Below, piece after piece: positions 45,138 through 55,715 of a stretch of 64,000 nt of DNA (position 1 is the stretch's first letter; each line of letters begins with the position of its first letter). The notes under the pieces are model-generated. The model searched no databases and was not told the DNA's origin. It worked only from the letters and a program-made list of their open reading frames with translations. The translations under genes and the position numbers were made by a program. The DNA comes from Veillonella sp. T11011-6 (GTDB taxonomy: Bacteria > Bacillota > Negativicutes > Veillonellales > Veillonellaceae), in assembly GCF_002959755.1 (NCBI RefSeq), contig NZ_PPCW01000004.1, positions 558,001 to 622,000 of the forward strand, given 5' to 3'.

Positions 45138-48100
45138 ATGAATAAAATCTTTAAAGTTGTTTGGAGCAAAACTAAAGAGTGCTACGTAGTAGTTTCCGAA
45201 GTTGCAAAAAACAATGGTGGTAAGAAAAAAGCTCTAGCTAGCGTGTTAGCTGGTTTGGCTATGGTAGCTGCTACAGCAGGTGCACCTGTACATGCGAACG
45301 TTAATACTGGGGGTAGTGCCGTTAATATCTCTCCTGATGCTTATAATGGTTCAAATACTACTGGAAGAAACTCTGTAGTAGTTGGTTATCAAAATAGAAC
45401 TGATAACCATGATGGTACTATTGCAATTGGTGCAGCAAATACTGCAACAGAAAATTCTGCAATGGCTCTAGGTAATGGTAATACAGCTTCTGGCGGTGCA
45501 GCAGTGGCTATGGGTGCTTATAACCAAGCAAAAGGACGTGCTTCTGTCGCTATTGGTAACGTATCTATGGCATCTGCTGAAGACTCCATTGCGATTGGTA
45601 ATCGTGCGAACTCTAATGCAGCGAACCAAGATTTAGGTTCTGGTCAATTCTCTATTGCTATGGGCCGTGAAAGCTGGGCAAAAGGTACTGATAACATCAG
45701 TATTGGTCATAATGCTAAAACTGATTCTAGTGGTGATAGTATAGCTATTGGTCGTGATTCCACAAGTAACTCTGTAAATACTGTTACAATCGGGGCACAG
45801 ACTAAAGCCACTGGTGGTTATGCGGTAGCAATCGGTCGTGAATCTGAAGTAAATGCTAATTTTGCTACTGCAATGGGTTATCAATCCAAAGCAAAAGGTA
45901 GTGCATCTATTGCTATCGGTAAACAAAATAATTCCAATCTTGGTGATACTATTACAATGGGTAATAGCAATACTGCTAATACAATGGGCGGTATCGCAAT
46001 TGGTAAAAATAATATCGCTGACTCCTCTATTGGGGATCCTACTACTGCAAATAAAGAAAACTCTCAAATCGCTATCGGTTTAAACAACAAGGCAACAAGT
46101 CTAGATACTGTAGCTATCGGTCGTGAAGCTGAATCTACAAAAACTGGTGCTGTTTCTTTAGGTGCGCGTACAAAAGCGAAAGGTGACTATGCAGTAGCTC
46201 TTGGTTCTGCCTCTGAAAATAAAACTGTAGAAGCAGCTGATTATGCAGTGGCTGTTGGTGCTATGTCTAAAGCAACTGGTGACCGTTCTGTAGCAGTTGG
46301 CGGTGGTGCTGAAGCAAGTGCATCTCGTTCCGTAGCGCATGGTTATAAAGCTAATGCATCTGTTGCTGATGGCGTTGCTCTTGGCTCTAACTCTAAAGCA
46401 ACTGTAGATAAAGGTGTTAAAGGCTTTAATCCTGCAGAAACTCGTACAAACAAATACTCTGGTTTGACTGGTAATGTACAAACTTCCACATTGGCAGCAG
46501 TTTCCGTAGGTGACGGTGCTAATGCAACTCGTCAAATTACAGGTCTTGCAGCAGGTACTGCTGACAGCGATGCTGTTAACGTAGCTCAATTGAGAAGCGT
46601 TAACTTGAAATACGCTGGTGACACTGGCAATGGCGATGTATTGTTAGATGATGGTACATTGAAAATTAAAGGTGATGATCCTACATTTATTTCTACATCT
46701 GCTGATAAAAATGGTGTTACAGTAAAAGCTAAAATAGGTGCTGATATTACTAATACTAATGGTAAAGCAGTAGCGCCTACTACAAACGGCATTGCTACAA
46801 CTGACAATGTTGCAAAAGCAATCAACGAATCTGGTTGGAACGTAGTTTCCTCCAATAACGGTGGTAGCGTAACAGGTACTCAAGCATCCAAAAAAGTAAG
46901 CCCTGGCGACACTGTAACATTGAGTGCTGGTAAAAACATTGTATTAGATCAAACTGATAAACAATTCACATACTCCTTGAACAAGGACGTTGACTTGACT
47001 AAAGATGGTTCCTTAACAATTGGTGATACTAAAGTTAATAACGATGGTTTAACAATCACAGGTGGTCCATCTGTTACTAAAACTGGTATCGATGCTGGTA
47101 ATAAAAACATTACTAATGTAAAAGCTGGTGTAAACGATACTGATGCAGTTAATGTAAAACAATTAAAAGACGCTAAAACTAAACTTGTAGATGGTAAAAA
47201 TACTAAAGTTACTGGTGAAGGTACTCAAGACGATCCATACAAAGTTAATGTAGAAGGCGATTTGAAAGGTATTACATCTATTTCTAATGCTGACAATGGT
47301 CCTAAAATGACAATTGGTGGCAACTCCATCAACATCACTGGCGGCCCACTTAACATGGGTGGTAGCAAAATCACTAACCTAGCTCCTGGTACAGATGATA
47401 CTGACGCAGTTAACTACAGCCAAATTAAAGGCTTGAGAACTGAAGTTAAAGCTGGTAACGGCGTAACTGTAGCTAAATCTCAAGGTACTGATGGTCATGA
47501 TATCTACACAGTAAGCTCCACTGGTGCTACTGGTAACACAGATCCTTCTAAAGTTGAAGCTGGTAAAAATACTACTGTAACAGGTGATGGTACAGCAGCT
47601 ACTCCTTACAAAGTAAATGTACAAGGTGACTTGACAGATATCTCCTCCATTACAAATGGTACTGGTTCTGGCAAAATCTCCTTCGCTGGTGATCAAGTTG
47701 TAAAAGTTGAAGGCGACAACCCTATTTCCTTAGATGGTAAAGGTGGCTATGTAACTGGCTTACAAAACAAAGATTGGGATATTATTAACCCAACTCCTGT
47801 TTCTGGTCGTGCAGCAACTGAAGACCAATTGAAAAAAGTAAGCGATGGCTTCAACAACACAGTTAAATTAGCAGGTAACACTGGTAATACAGATACTCAA
47901 AAATTGAACAAAACAGGTGGTTTGAGCTTCGGTGTAGTTGGTGCTAACAACGGTCAATACATCAAAACAACTGCTTCTGGTACAGATGTAGTAGCTGATT
48001 TGTCCGATGATGCAAAAGCTAAATTGAACCATACCGTTGAAGTAGCTTCTGGTTCTAGCAATGTAACAGTATCTAAAGATACATCTGATCCTAATAAAAC

Positions 48101-51100
48101 AGTTTATAAAGTAGCTGTTGCTAACTCTTCTGTACCTGGCGGTGCTTCCTCTACTGAAAGTGTAGTTAAAAAAGCTGATGCAGCTGGCGACACTAACATC
48201 GCTGACATCACTGTAGGTAATGGTAAAAACTCTGGTGACCCAGATGCTCAATACGAAGTTAATGTTTCCCGTAATGCTGTTAAAGATGCAGCTCGTGAAG
48301 CAGTAACAGTTAACAACGGTGGTACAACTACTGGTGGTAACTACACAGCTGATACAAATAACCCTATCACTGTTAACCCTGTGAAAGATGATGCAAATCA
48401 TAATACTACATACGAAGTGAAATTCGATGGTGAAAAAGCAGCTAAACAAATTCCTTTGACATACAAAGCTAATGGTACTGGTGACCAAACAGTTAAATTG
48501 GACAAAGGTTTGAACTTCACTAACGGTTCCAACACAACAGCTTCTGTAGCAGCTGATGGCGTAGTTAAATACGACTTGAACAAAGACGTTGATTTGACTA
48601 AAAATGGTTCCTTAACAATTGGTGATACTAAAGTTAACAACGATGGTGTAACAATCACTGGTGGTCCATCTGTAACTAAAACTGGTATTGACGCTGGTAA
48701 CAAAACTATCACTAATGTAGCTCCTGCAGTTAACGGTACTGATGCAGTTAACCTCGATCAATTGAAAGCAGCTCGTACAGTTGTTACATCTAATGATAAA
48801 TCTGTAACAATCAATAAAACAGAAAATGGCAATCAAGTAACATATGACTTACATGTAAATGCAGCTGCTGGTACAGCATCCACTTGGAACATCGCTTCCG
48901 ATAAAGTGTCTGGCACAGAAGGTACTGTTGCAGCAGGTTCCAATGCAGCTCAAAACATTGCTGATGGTAAAACAGTAACAATGCAAGCAGGTAAAAACTT
49001 GACTGTAAACCAAACTAACGATGGTAACGGTAATGCTTCTGTTGCATTTGCTCTTGATAAAGACCTTAAAGATCTTGACAGCGTAACAACTGGTAAAACA
49101 ATTACTAAAGAAATTACGTTGAAAGATCCTAGTGGTACTGGTGAAACTGTCATTAAGAAAGATGGCGACCGCATTACATACACTAACGATGGTGGTACTA
49201 CAGTTCATAAAGTTGCTAATCTTAAAGATGAAAAACACATTACAGCAACAACTGCAGGCAATGAGTATACAGTAGATAACGATGGCAATGTTACTATGAC
49301 GTATACAGATGGTAATGGTGACTTGGTAACAGGTGAAAAAGCTGTTATTAAAGGCGTTGCTAAAAACGATCTTTCCAACATCAATAATGCTGGCAAGAAT
49401 GTAATCACTGGTCTTGGCACAATCGTTAAAGGTGGCGAAAATGTTAACGTAACTGTAGCATCTGATGCTACAACAGGTCAAAAAACTTACACTGTAAATG
49501 CTGTAACTCCAGCTGTTTACACTAAAGCTGATGGCACTAAAGTGGTTAAACGCCCAGATGGTACTTTCACAACTAATGTTGATGGTGCTCCTGGTAATGA
49601 TGTTCCTGCAAGTGATGTTATCGTATCCATCCAAGATGCAGCAGGCAATACAACTGGTGGTAACTCCATTGTTAATAATGTTGGCTCTGCTATTAAAAAT
49701 CAAACAGGCGCAGATTACTTAACTAAATTGGATACAGCTAATGGCTTGACTCCAAATGCAGCTGTTAACGTATCTGACTTGAAATCTACAGCTGATGCTT
49801 TACGTGCAAATGAACTTCACATTGCTCCTACAGCAGTTAAAGCTGGTAGCACTGAAGCTAAAGGCGGCGTAGTAAGCGGTACTGAAAACGTATACAAATA
49901 CGATGCAGCTACTAAGAAAGTTACATTGACATACAACGATGGCAAAGGTACTGCAGTATCTGATACTAAAGCAGTTATCGACTTCTCCGACTTGAACATT
50001 CCTGCAGCTGGTAATAACTACGGTTTCAAAGCTAATGCAATTGCTGGTGATGGTAAATTAGATGGTGCAGCAACTGCAACAGCTGTTGAAAATGGTGGCA
50101 CTGTAAACTTTGCAGCAGGTAAAAACTTGACTGTAAAACAAACTGTTGATGCAGCCAATAAAACTCAAACTTATACTTACAGCCTAGACAAAGATTTAAC
50201 TAACTTGGATAAAGTAGTTGTTAATGGTAAAGATGGTCAAGCAGGTAAAGATGGCGTAACTATTGTTGGACCTCAAGGTGCTACAGGTGCTCCTGGCCTT
50301 CCTGGTACAAATGGTATCGATGGTAAAGTTGGTATTTCTGGTAAAGACGGTAAAGATGCAGTATCTATCTCCGGTAAAGATGGCGTAGGTCACATTGGTT
50401 TAACTGGCCCTGCTGGTAAAGATGGTAAAAATGCAACTGCTGATATTACTGTTAAAGAAGGTAAAGCTGGCGTTGATGGTAAAGACGGTGTTGATGGTAT
50501 CACTCGTATCTTCTACAACGATAAAGACGGCAACGAACATCAAGTAGCAACTCATGATGATGGTATGAAGTTTGCTGGTGACGATGGTCAAACAGATGAT
50601 ACTAAAGTTCTTAAGAAACATCTTAACAACGTAGTAGATATCGTTGGTGGTGCTGATAAAAATAAATTGACTACTAACGATAACATTGGTGTTAACAATG
50701 TTAATGGCAAATTGAAAGTTCAATTGGCTAAAAATGTTGACTTGGATGCTGATGGCTCCTTGACTACTGGTAATACAAAAGTTGATAACAACGGTGTTAC
50801 AATCACTGCTCCTGCAGGTGGTACTACTACTGATGTTAAGTTGACTAACACTGGTTTAGATAATGGCGGTAACAAAATTGTTAACGTTAAAGCTGGTGAA
50901 AACGATACTGATGCAGTTAACGTAAAACAATTGAAAGACAAAGTTACAACTGTTGAGTCTTCCGATAGTTCCATCAAAGTAGTAGACAAAAACGTTGCTG
51001 GTCAACCTGGTTATGATGCAGCTAAAGGTCACCAATATGACATCACTATCAATAACCAAACTGTAGTTGAAAAAGCTCAAACTCCAGTTGTTTATACTAA

Positions 51101-54100
51101 TAAAGATGGCGACAAACTTTACAAAATCGTAGATCCTGCTACTGGTAATGTTACATTCAATACTAAGCCTGATGGTACTGGTACTACAGTTCAACCTGCT
51201 GATGTAATTGCATCCATGAACAATGGTGGTGATTCCACAACAACTCCTATGAAGTTGAACAACGTAGGTTCCACTATTGCTGATCAAGCTGGTAACACTT
51301 ACTTAGATAAAATTGATGCAGCAGCTGCTGACAACAAAACTAAGAACGGTGCAGTTAATGTAACAGACCTTAAAAATACAGCTGATGCATTGATTGAAAA
51401 AGGCTTGAAATTTGATGCTAACGCTGGTGGTGTAAAAACTAATAAACTTGGTTCCACTGTGAAAATCCAAGGTGAAGGTGCTAAAGCTGATACTGAATAC
51501 AGCGGTGAAAACGTTAAGACTATCATCTCTCAAGGTGCTGATGGTAACACAACTATCGACGTTAAACTTGATAAAAACCTTAAAGCTGACAGCGTAGTTG
51601 TTGGTAAAGATGGTAAAGACGGCGTTGATGGTAAAATCGGTGTTAACGGTAAAGACGGCGCATCTGTTGTACTCAACGGTAAAGATGGCTCTATCGGCTT
51701 GACTGGTCCTAAGGGTGCTGACGGTAAAGATGGCGCAAGTGCTAAGATTTCCGTTAAAGACGGTGTTCCTGGTGTTGACGGCCAACCTGGTGATAAATTG
51801 ACTCGTATCGTATACGAAGACAAAGATGGCAACACACATGAAGTTGCAACTCACGATGATGGCATGAAGTTCGCTGGTGACAACGGTCAAACTAACCAAG
51901 ATACTAACCCTAACGTTATTAAGAAACATCTTAACAACGTAGTAGATATCGTTGGTGGTGCAGATAGCTCTAAATTGACTGACAACAACATTGGTGTAAA
52001 TGCTGATGGCGGTAAATTGAAAGTTCAATTGGCTAAAGACATTGATCTTACTAAAGATGGTTCCGTAAAAATCGGTGACACTACTGTTAACAACGATGGT
52101 TTAACTATCACTGGTGGCCCATCTGTTAAGAAAGATGGCATCAATGCTGGCGATAAGAAAATCACAGGCGTTAAAGCTGGTGAAGCTGATACAGATGCAG
52201 TAAACGTTAAACAATTGAAAGATAAAGTTACAACTGTTGAATCTTCTGATGGCACTATCTCCGTAACTGATAAAAATGATCCTACATCTGCAACTTATGA
52301 TGCAGCTAAAGGTCACCAATATGACATTAAGATCAATAACCAAGGTGTTGTAAACAATGCTCAAATTCCAGTAGTATACACTAAACAAGATGGTACTAAA
52401 GTTTACAAACAACCAGATGGTACTTTCAATACAGCTAAAGATGGTTCTGGCGATGTTGTAAATGCTGGCGATATCATCGCTTCCATGAACAACCCTAACG
52501 CTTCTACTACAGATCCAATGAAATTGAACAACGTTGGTTCTTCCATCGCTGACAAAGCTGGTAATACATTCTTAGATAAGATTGATGCTGCTGCTGGTGA
52601 CAACAATACTAAGAACGGTGCTGTAAACGTTACTGACCTTAAAAATACTGCTGATGCAATCGGCAATAAAGGTTTGAACTTCGGTGCTCAATCTGGTAAT
52701 GACATCCACAAAAACTTGGGTGAAAAACTTGAAATCGTAGGCGAAGGCACTAAAGCTGATGACAACTACAGCGCATCCAACATCAAAACTATGACTAAAG
52801 ATGGTAAAGTTGTAATCGGTCTAGATAAAGATCTTAACGGCTTGAACTCCATTAGCGTTCCTGGTAAAAATGGCGTTGATGGTAAAGATGGTGTATCCAT
52901 CTCCGGTAAAGACGGTGCTAACGGTATCGACGGTAAAGTTTCCATCGGTAAAGATGGTAAAGATGCTGTATCCATCGCTGGTAAAGACGGCGTAGGTCAC
53001 ATCGGCTTAACTGGTCCTCAAGGTCCTGCTGGTGCAGATGGTACTGGTGTAGATATCTCTACAGACCACGGTTCCAAAACTCTTGTTAAACCAGAAGCTA
53101 ACAATGGCGACAAATCTGAACGTATTGTATACGTACCAAAAGATAAAGATGGTAACCCATTGAAAGATACTGATGGCAACCCAATCAAACGTGAAGTAGC
53201 AACTATGGACGATGGTTTGAGATTCACAGGTAACAACACTGATACTGAAAACAAACATGCGTTGAATACACTTGTTAAAGTTCAAGGTGAAGGTGTGACT
53301 GCGGCTCAATCCACTGCATTCCAATCCGCTGCTGGTAACATCAACGTAGTAGCTGATGGCACTGATACTTTAACTGTTAAATTGAACAAAGACCTTAAAG
53401 GTATCAACTCCATCAAGAATAGCGACAATGGTCCTGCATTGAACTTCAACGCTGGTGACCTTTCCGTAACTGGTGGTAACCTCAACATGGGTGGTAACAA
53501 AATTACTAACCTTGGTAAAGGTACTAACGATACAGATGCGGTTAACTTGAAACAATTGAAAGATTCCCGTACAATCGTTAAATCCACTGATGGTTCCGTA
53601 GGTGTTCGTGAATCTGAAAATGCTGATGGCGCTAAAGTATACGACTTGTCTACTGGTGCAAGCCCTCGTTTCGATGAATTGACAGACGAAATCGGCCGTA
53701 CTGGTGCACAAGGTGCAGCTCTTGCAGCATTGAAACCTATCCAATACGATCCATTAGAACCAACTCAAATCATGGCTGGTTATGGTAACTACCGTGGTAA
53801 CTCCGCTATTGCAATGGGCGTTGCTCATTACAAAAACGAGTCCACAATGATGCATGCAGGCTTAGCTTGGGCAGGTGGTTCCCGTCACATGATGGCAAAC
53901 GCTGGTGTAACTTGGAAAGTTGGCAACCGTGATAGCGAAGCTGCTGTAGCAGATCGTTACCGCAAAGGCCCTATCAGCTCTGCTTATGCAATGCAACAAG
54001 AAATGGCTTCCGTTAAAGCACAAAACGCTGGATTAAAAACAGAAGTATCTGATTTGAAAGCTGAAAACGAACAAATGAAAGCTCAAATTGCTGCGATGAT

Positions 54101-54119
54101 GGCAAAACTTGGTATGTAA
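45138..54119 (+). CDS. Giant YadA-like trimeric autotransporter adhesin with collagen-like segments
   Basis: 2993 residues from ATG 45138; an upstream GTG (45105) lacks support, and the ESPR starts at this ATG (MNKIFKVVWSKTKECYVVVS). Signal peptide to about residue 54 (VHA). Head repeats at about 70-420 (AIGAANTATENSAMALGNG type), first neck at about 476. The long stalk has repeated GPSVTKTGIDAGNK, DTDAVNVKQLKD and AARTVVTSND units and collagen-like runs (nt 50220-50430, 51605-51790, 52860-53050). The YadA anchor is at about 2855-2930 (LKPIQYDPLEPTQIMAGYG to VTWKVGN). A tail of about 60 residues beyond the barrel forms a coiled coil (VKAQNAGLKTEVSDLKAENE). The 5' part and leader resemble those of the next giant gene, so the two arose by duplication. 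Probable long fibrous adhesin. Confidence 0.95.
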   Translation: MNKIFKVVWSKTKECYVVVSEVAKNNGGKKKALASVLAGLAMVAATAGAPVHANVNTGGSAVNISPDAYNGSNTTGRNSVVVGYQNRTDNHDGTIAIGAANTATENSAMALGNGNTASGGAAVAMGAYNQAKGRASVAIGNVSMASAEDSIAIGNRANSNAANQDLGSGQFSIAMGRESWAKGTDNISIGHNAKTDSSGDSIAIGRDSTSNSVNTVTIGAQTKATGGYAVAIGRESEVNANFATAMGYQSKAKGSASIAIGKQNNSNLGDTITMGNSNTANTMGGIAIGKNNIADSSIGDPTTANKENSQIAIGLNNKATSLDTVAIGREAESTKTGAVSLGARTKAKGDYAVALGSASENKTVEAADYAVAVGAMSKATGDRSVAVGGGAEASASRSVAHGYKANASVADGVALGSNSKATVDKGVKGFNPAETRTNKYSGLTGNVQTSTLAAVSVGDGANATRQITGLAAGTADSDAVNVAQLRSVNLKYAGDTGNGDVLLDDGTLKIKGDDPTFISTSADKNGVTVKAKIGADITNTNGKAVAPTTNGIATTDNVAKAINESGWNVVSSNNGGSVTGTQASKKVSPGDTVTLSAGKNIVLDQTDKQFTYSLNKDVDLTKDGSLTIGDTKVNNDGLTITGGPSVTKTGIDAGNKNITNVKAGVNDTDAVNVKQLKDAKTKLVDGKNTKVTGEGTQDDPYKVNVEGDLKGITSISNADNGPKMTIGGNSINITGGPLNMGGSKITNLAPGTDDTDAVNYSQIKGLRTEVKAGNGVTVAKSQGTDGHDIYTVSSTGATGNTDPSKVEAGKNTTVTGDGTAATPYKVNVQGDLTDISSITNGTGSGKISFAGDQVVKVEGDNPISLDGKGGYVTGLQNKDWDIINPTPVSGRAATEDQLKKVSDGFNNTVKLAGNTGNTDTQKLNKTGGLSFGVVGANNGQYIKTTASGTDVVADLSDDAKAKLNHTVEVASGSSNVTVSKDTSDPNKTVYKVAVANSSVPGGASSTESVVKKADAAGDTNIADITVGNGKNSGDPDAQYEVNVSRNAVKDAAREAVTVNNGGTTTGGNYTADTNNPITVNPVKDDANHNTTYEVKFDGEKAAKQIPLTYKANGTGDQTVKLDKGLNFTNGSNTTASVAADGVVKYDLNKDVDLTKNGSLTIGDTKVNNDGVTITGGPSVTKTGIDAGNKTITNVAPAVNGTDAVNLDQLKAARTVVTSNDKSVTINKTENGNQVTYDLHVNAAAGTASTWNIASDKVSGTEGTVAAGSNAAQNIADGKTVTMQAGKNLTVNQTNDGNGNASVAFALDKDLKDLDSVTTGKTITKEITLKDPSGTGETVIKKDGDRITYTNDGGTTVHKVANLKDEKHITATTAGNEYTVDNDGNVTMTYTDGNGDLVTGEKAVIKGVAKNDLSNINNAGKNVITGLGTIVKGGENVNVTVASDATTGQKTYTVNAVTPAVYTKADGTKVVKRPDGTFTTNVDGAPGNDVPASDVIVSIQDAAGNTTGGNSIVNNVGSAIKNQTGADYLTKLDTANGLTPNAAVNVSDLKSTADALRANELHIAPTAVKAGSTEAKGGVVSGTENVYKYDAATKKVTLTYNDGKGTAVSDTKAVIDFSDLNIPAAGNNYGFKANAIAGDGKLDGAATATAVENGGTVNFAAGKNLTVKQTVDAANKTQTYTYSLDKDLTNLDKVVVNGKDGQAGKDGVTIVGPQGATGAPGLPGTNGIDGKVGISGKDGKDAVSISGKDGVGHIGLTGPAGKDGKNATADITVKEGKAGVDGKDGVDGITRIFYNDKDGNEHQVATHDDGMKFAGDDGQTDDTKVLKKHLNNVVDIVGGADKNKLTTNDNIGVNNVNGKLKVQLAKNVDLDADGSLTTGNTKVDNNGVTITAPAGGTTTDVKLTNTGLDNGGNKIVNVKAGENDTDAVNVKQLKDKVTTVESSDSSIKVVDKNVAGQPGYDAAKGHQYDITINNQTVVEKAQTPVVYTNKDGDKLYKIVDPATGNVTFNTKPDGTGTTVQPADVIASMNNGGDSTTTPMKLNNVGSTIADQAGNTYLDKIDAAAADNKTKNGAVNVTDLKNTADALIEKGLKFDANAGGVKTNKLGSTVKIQGEGAKADTEYSGENVKTIISQGADGNTTIDVKLDKNLKADSVVVGKDGKDGVDGKIGVNGKDGASVVLNGKDGSIGLTGPKGADGKDGASAKISVKDGVPGVDGQPGDKLTRIVYEDKDGNTHEVATHDDGMKFAGDNGQTNQDTNPNVIKKHLNNVVDIVGGADSSKLTDNNIGVNADGGKLKVQLAKDIDLTKDGSVKIGDTTVNNDGLTITGGPSVKKDGINAGDKKITGVKAGEADTDAVNVKQLKDKVTTVESSDGTISVTDKNDPTSATYDAAKGHQYDIKINNQGVVNNAQIPVVYTKQDGTKVYKQPDGTFNTAKDGSGDVVNAGDIIASMNNPNASTTDPMKLNNVGSSIADKAGNTFLDKIDAAAGDNNTKNGAVNVTDLKNTADAIGNKGLNFGAQSGNDIHKNLGEKLEIVGEGTKADDNYSASNIKTMTKDGKVVIGLDKDLNGLNSISVPGKNGVDGKDGVSISGKDGANGIDGKVSIGKDGKDAVSIAGKDGVGHIGLTGPQGPAGADGTGVDISTDHGSKTLVKPEANNGDKSERIVYVPKDKDGNPLKDTDGNPIKREVATMDDGLRFTGNNTDTENKHALNTLVKVQGEGVTAAQSTAFQSAAGNINVVADGTDTLTVKLNKDLKGINSIKNSDNGPALNFNAGDLSVTGGNLNMGGNKITNLGKGTNDTDAVNLKQLKDSRTIVKSTDGSVGVRESENADGAKVYDLSTGASPRFDELTDEIGRTGAQGAALAALKPIQYDPLEPTQIMAGYGNYRGNSAIAMGVAHYKNESTMMHAGLAWAGGSRHMMANAGVTWKVGNRDSEAAVADRYRKGPISSAYAMQQEMASVKAQNAGLKTEVSDLKAENEQMKAQIAAMMAKLGM

Positions 54120-54154
54120 TCATTTGTGAGTGTAAGAACTGAATGAACAAAGGA

Positions 54155-54185
54155 AGGTATGCGCTACCTCGTGTAGCGCCTGCCT
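54155..54185 (+). other. GC-rich hairpin between second giant adhesin and companion gene
   Basis: GCGCTAC / GTAGCGC (54161-54167 and 54173-54179) extended by AGG/CCT pairs, without a T-tract. Same position and type as the hairpin at 35511-35538, though the sequence differs. A weaker ATTGTTT/AAAACAAT stem follows at about 54193-54210. Confidence 0.65.
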
Positions 54186-54283
54186 CTCCCTATTGTTTGT
54201 AAAAACAATGCTTTTAAATATGAACGTGAAACGCGTGAGAGATACTTTCACCATAATCTAACGATAGAAAAGAGGAATATAGA

Positions 54284-55072
54284 ATGAAAAAATCTACATT
54301 ACTTGCTTGTGCAGCGGCTCTTGTTATTTCTACAGGCGTTGTAGGTGCACAATCCGCTCCAACATATGACGATAATTTGATTTTACGTAATCCAGTATCT
54401 GCTCCAGCATTGGGCAATGTAGTATTGGTTCCAGTGGCTAGTCCACAAACAGTGTCTGCTGTTCATGACTATGTGAAAGCTTGGCAAAATGCGGAGATCA
54501 ACATCGCAAAAGCTAAAGTGAAATACGAAAACCATGAACGTATGACAAAAGCTGAGAAAAAATGGTTACATTCCTATGACAAACACAACTATGCTGACTA
54601 CTTCCGCACACATTCCATCGGTCGTGTACATGGTCAAGAAGTGTTCTTGAACTGGAATGGTGAAAACCGTAATAAAAACGAATACGAATACTTTGAAATG
54701 CCTAAATACAATAAAGAAGATGGCTTCACTAACAGCTATGGTTACAATGTATTGCGCGGCATGACAGATCGTATTAACGAAATCATCCAAAAACAAAAAG
54801 AAGTTGGCGGTCCTATGACTGACGACGAAGCACAAGCATTAGAAGATGCTATTTTGGATGTAATGGCTAAAGACCAAGAAAACGTTTCTAACGAAGAACT
54901 TCGTCACTACATGAACGAAACAATCTGGTTCGCAGCTAAACAAACAGTTAAAAATAAAGCTAGTGAAGAACCTACTGTTCAAGATGAACATACTGTAGAT
55001 CTTCGTGAAGCGATCAATCGTCCAGCTAACCAAGAAACTAAAAAAGTAGACTTGCGCGCTGCGATTCAATAA
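54284..55072 (+). CDS. Exported adhesin-companion protein (family 1, long member)
   Basis: 262 residues. Signal peptide 1-25 (ends VVGAQSA). The mature part is rich in Lys/Glu/Asn and helical, without membrane segments. About residues 180-215 contain AILDVMAKDQENVSNEELRHYMNE, the block shared with the companion at 35552-36121. The middle part, with YFRTHSIGRVHGQEVFLNW, is not in the short member. The last 40 residues have two DLREAI/DLRAAI repeats. It begins 164 bp after the giant adhesin stop. A promoter in that gap is not evident, so co-transcription is likely. Function unknown; a periplasmic partner of the adhesin is the best inference. AGAGGAATAT precedes the ATG. Confidence 0.8.
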   Translation: MKKSTLLACAAALVISTGVVGAQSAPTYDDNLILRNPVSAPALGNVVLVPVASPQTVSAVHDYVKAWQNAEINIAKAKVKYENHERMTKAEKKWLHSYDKHNYADYFRTHSIGRVHGQEVFLNWNGENRNKNEYEYFEMPKYNKEDGFTNSYGYNVLRGMTDRINEIIQKQKEVGGPMTDDEAQALEDAILDVMAKDQENVSNEELRHYMNETIWFAAKQTVKNKASEEPTVQDEHTVDLREAINRPANQETKKVDLRAAIQ

Positions 55073-55144
55073 TAAGGTTGTAAATTTAACTATAAATCAT
55101 TAACACACTGAGAGCTCGGCATAAACGATATACAATGAATTAGG

Positions 55145-55298
55145 AAGATGATGTGTGACGCACAGTGTATATAATGAACAACTACATATGGCCCTCATAC
55201 GGCGATTGTTTGAGGGCCTTGCTGTTCCCTGGACCCCGACTAGGGCACACAATCCTTATGCGAAACGACGCCATCCGAAAGGATGGCGTTGTTTTTTT
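55145..55298 (+). ncRNA. Candidate structured RNA or structured 3' region after the companion gene
   Basis: GC-richer than its surroundings. GATGTGTG (55150-55157) pairs with CACACAATC (55246-55254, one bulge), enclosing a strong hairpin GGCCCTCA/TGAGGGCC (55190-55197 and 55211-55218) and a small CCCT/AGGG stem. A terminator follows. TACAAT at 55131-55136 could be its -10. A short frame at 55155-55382 crosses all these stems and is not convincing. It may be an independent RNA or the 3' end of the companion mRNA, which has no other terminator. Confidence 0.4.
55264..55298 (+). terminator. Rho-independent terminator
   Basis: CGCCATCC / GGATGGCG with a GAAA tetraloop, followed by TTGTTTTTTT. 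It ends the companion transcript and/or the small RNA. The next 390 bases (55299-55686) are AT-rich and contain nothing I could assign. Confidence 0.9.
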
Positions 55299-55686
55299 GC
55301 GTTTATCTATTGTTGTCCTTACTTAAGGCTCAATAGCTGTGCAAATATAAACAATTATAAAATAATAGACTGCTTATATTAACTACCTTTTTCTATGTAT
55401 TTATGAAGAAACGCTTTATTACTATGTTTTATCTTCATCTAATTTAGAAAGTTTATATATTTTAGATGAAGATAAACTTGTATAAGATATACAAATATAA
55501 TGTAAATATAAACTGATAGGATCTATTTTATACTCTTATATATATAATGTATTATATTATATATAATATAACTATAAAAGAAACCCTTATTCTATGCTGA
55601 TGTGGAGATATTTCCACATATCTAGAAAATTCAATTTATCTTGTTTAGAAATATAAAATTTATTTTAATTATTTTAGGAATTTCTA

Positions 55687-55715
55687 TTTACAATTAGTTT
55701 ATAAATTGTTATCAT
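55687..55715 (+). promoter_or_regulatory. Promoter of the third giant trimeric autotransporter
   Basis: TTTACA (55687-55692), 17-bp spacer, TATCAT (55710-55715). The leader of about 110 bases contains TCATGA (55761) and the 17-base string AGAAAGGGGTTCATAGT, also found before the 45138 gene. Confidence 0.65.

Noticed and set aside
54155-54185. Hairpin after the second giant adhesin as a terminator
   Set aside because: The stem is GC-rich but is followed by CTCTCCC and not by a T run, so intrinsic termination is unlikely.
55155-55382. 75-codon frame after the second companion gene
   Set aside because: It crosses several strong stems and a terminator, lacks a ribosome site and has no recognisable features; a structured RNA region explains the sequence better.
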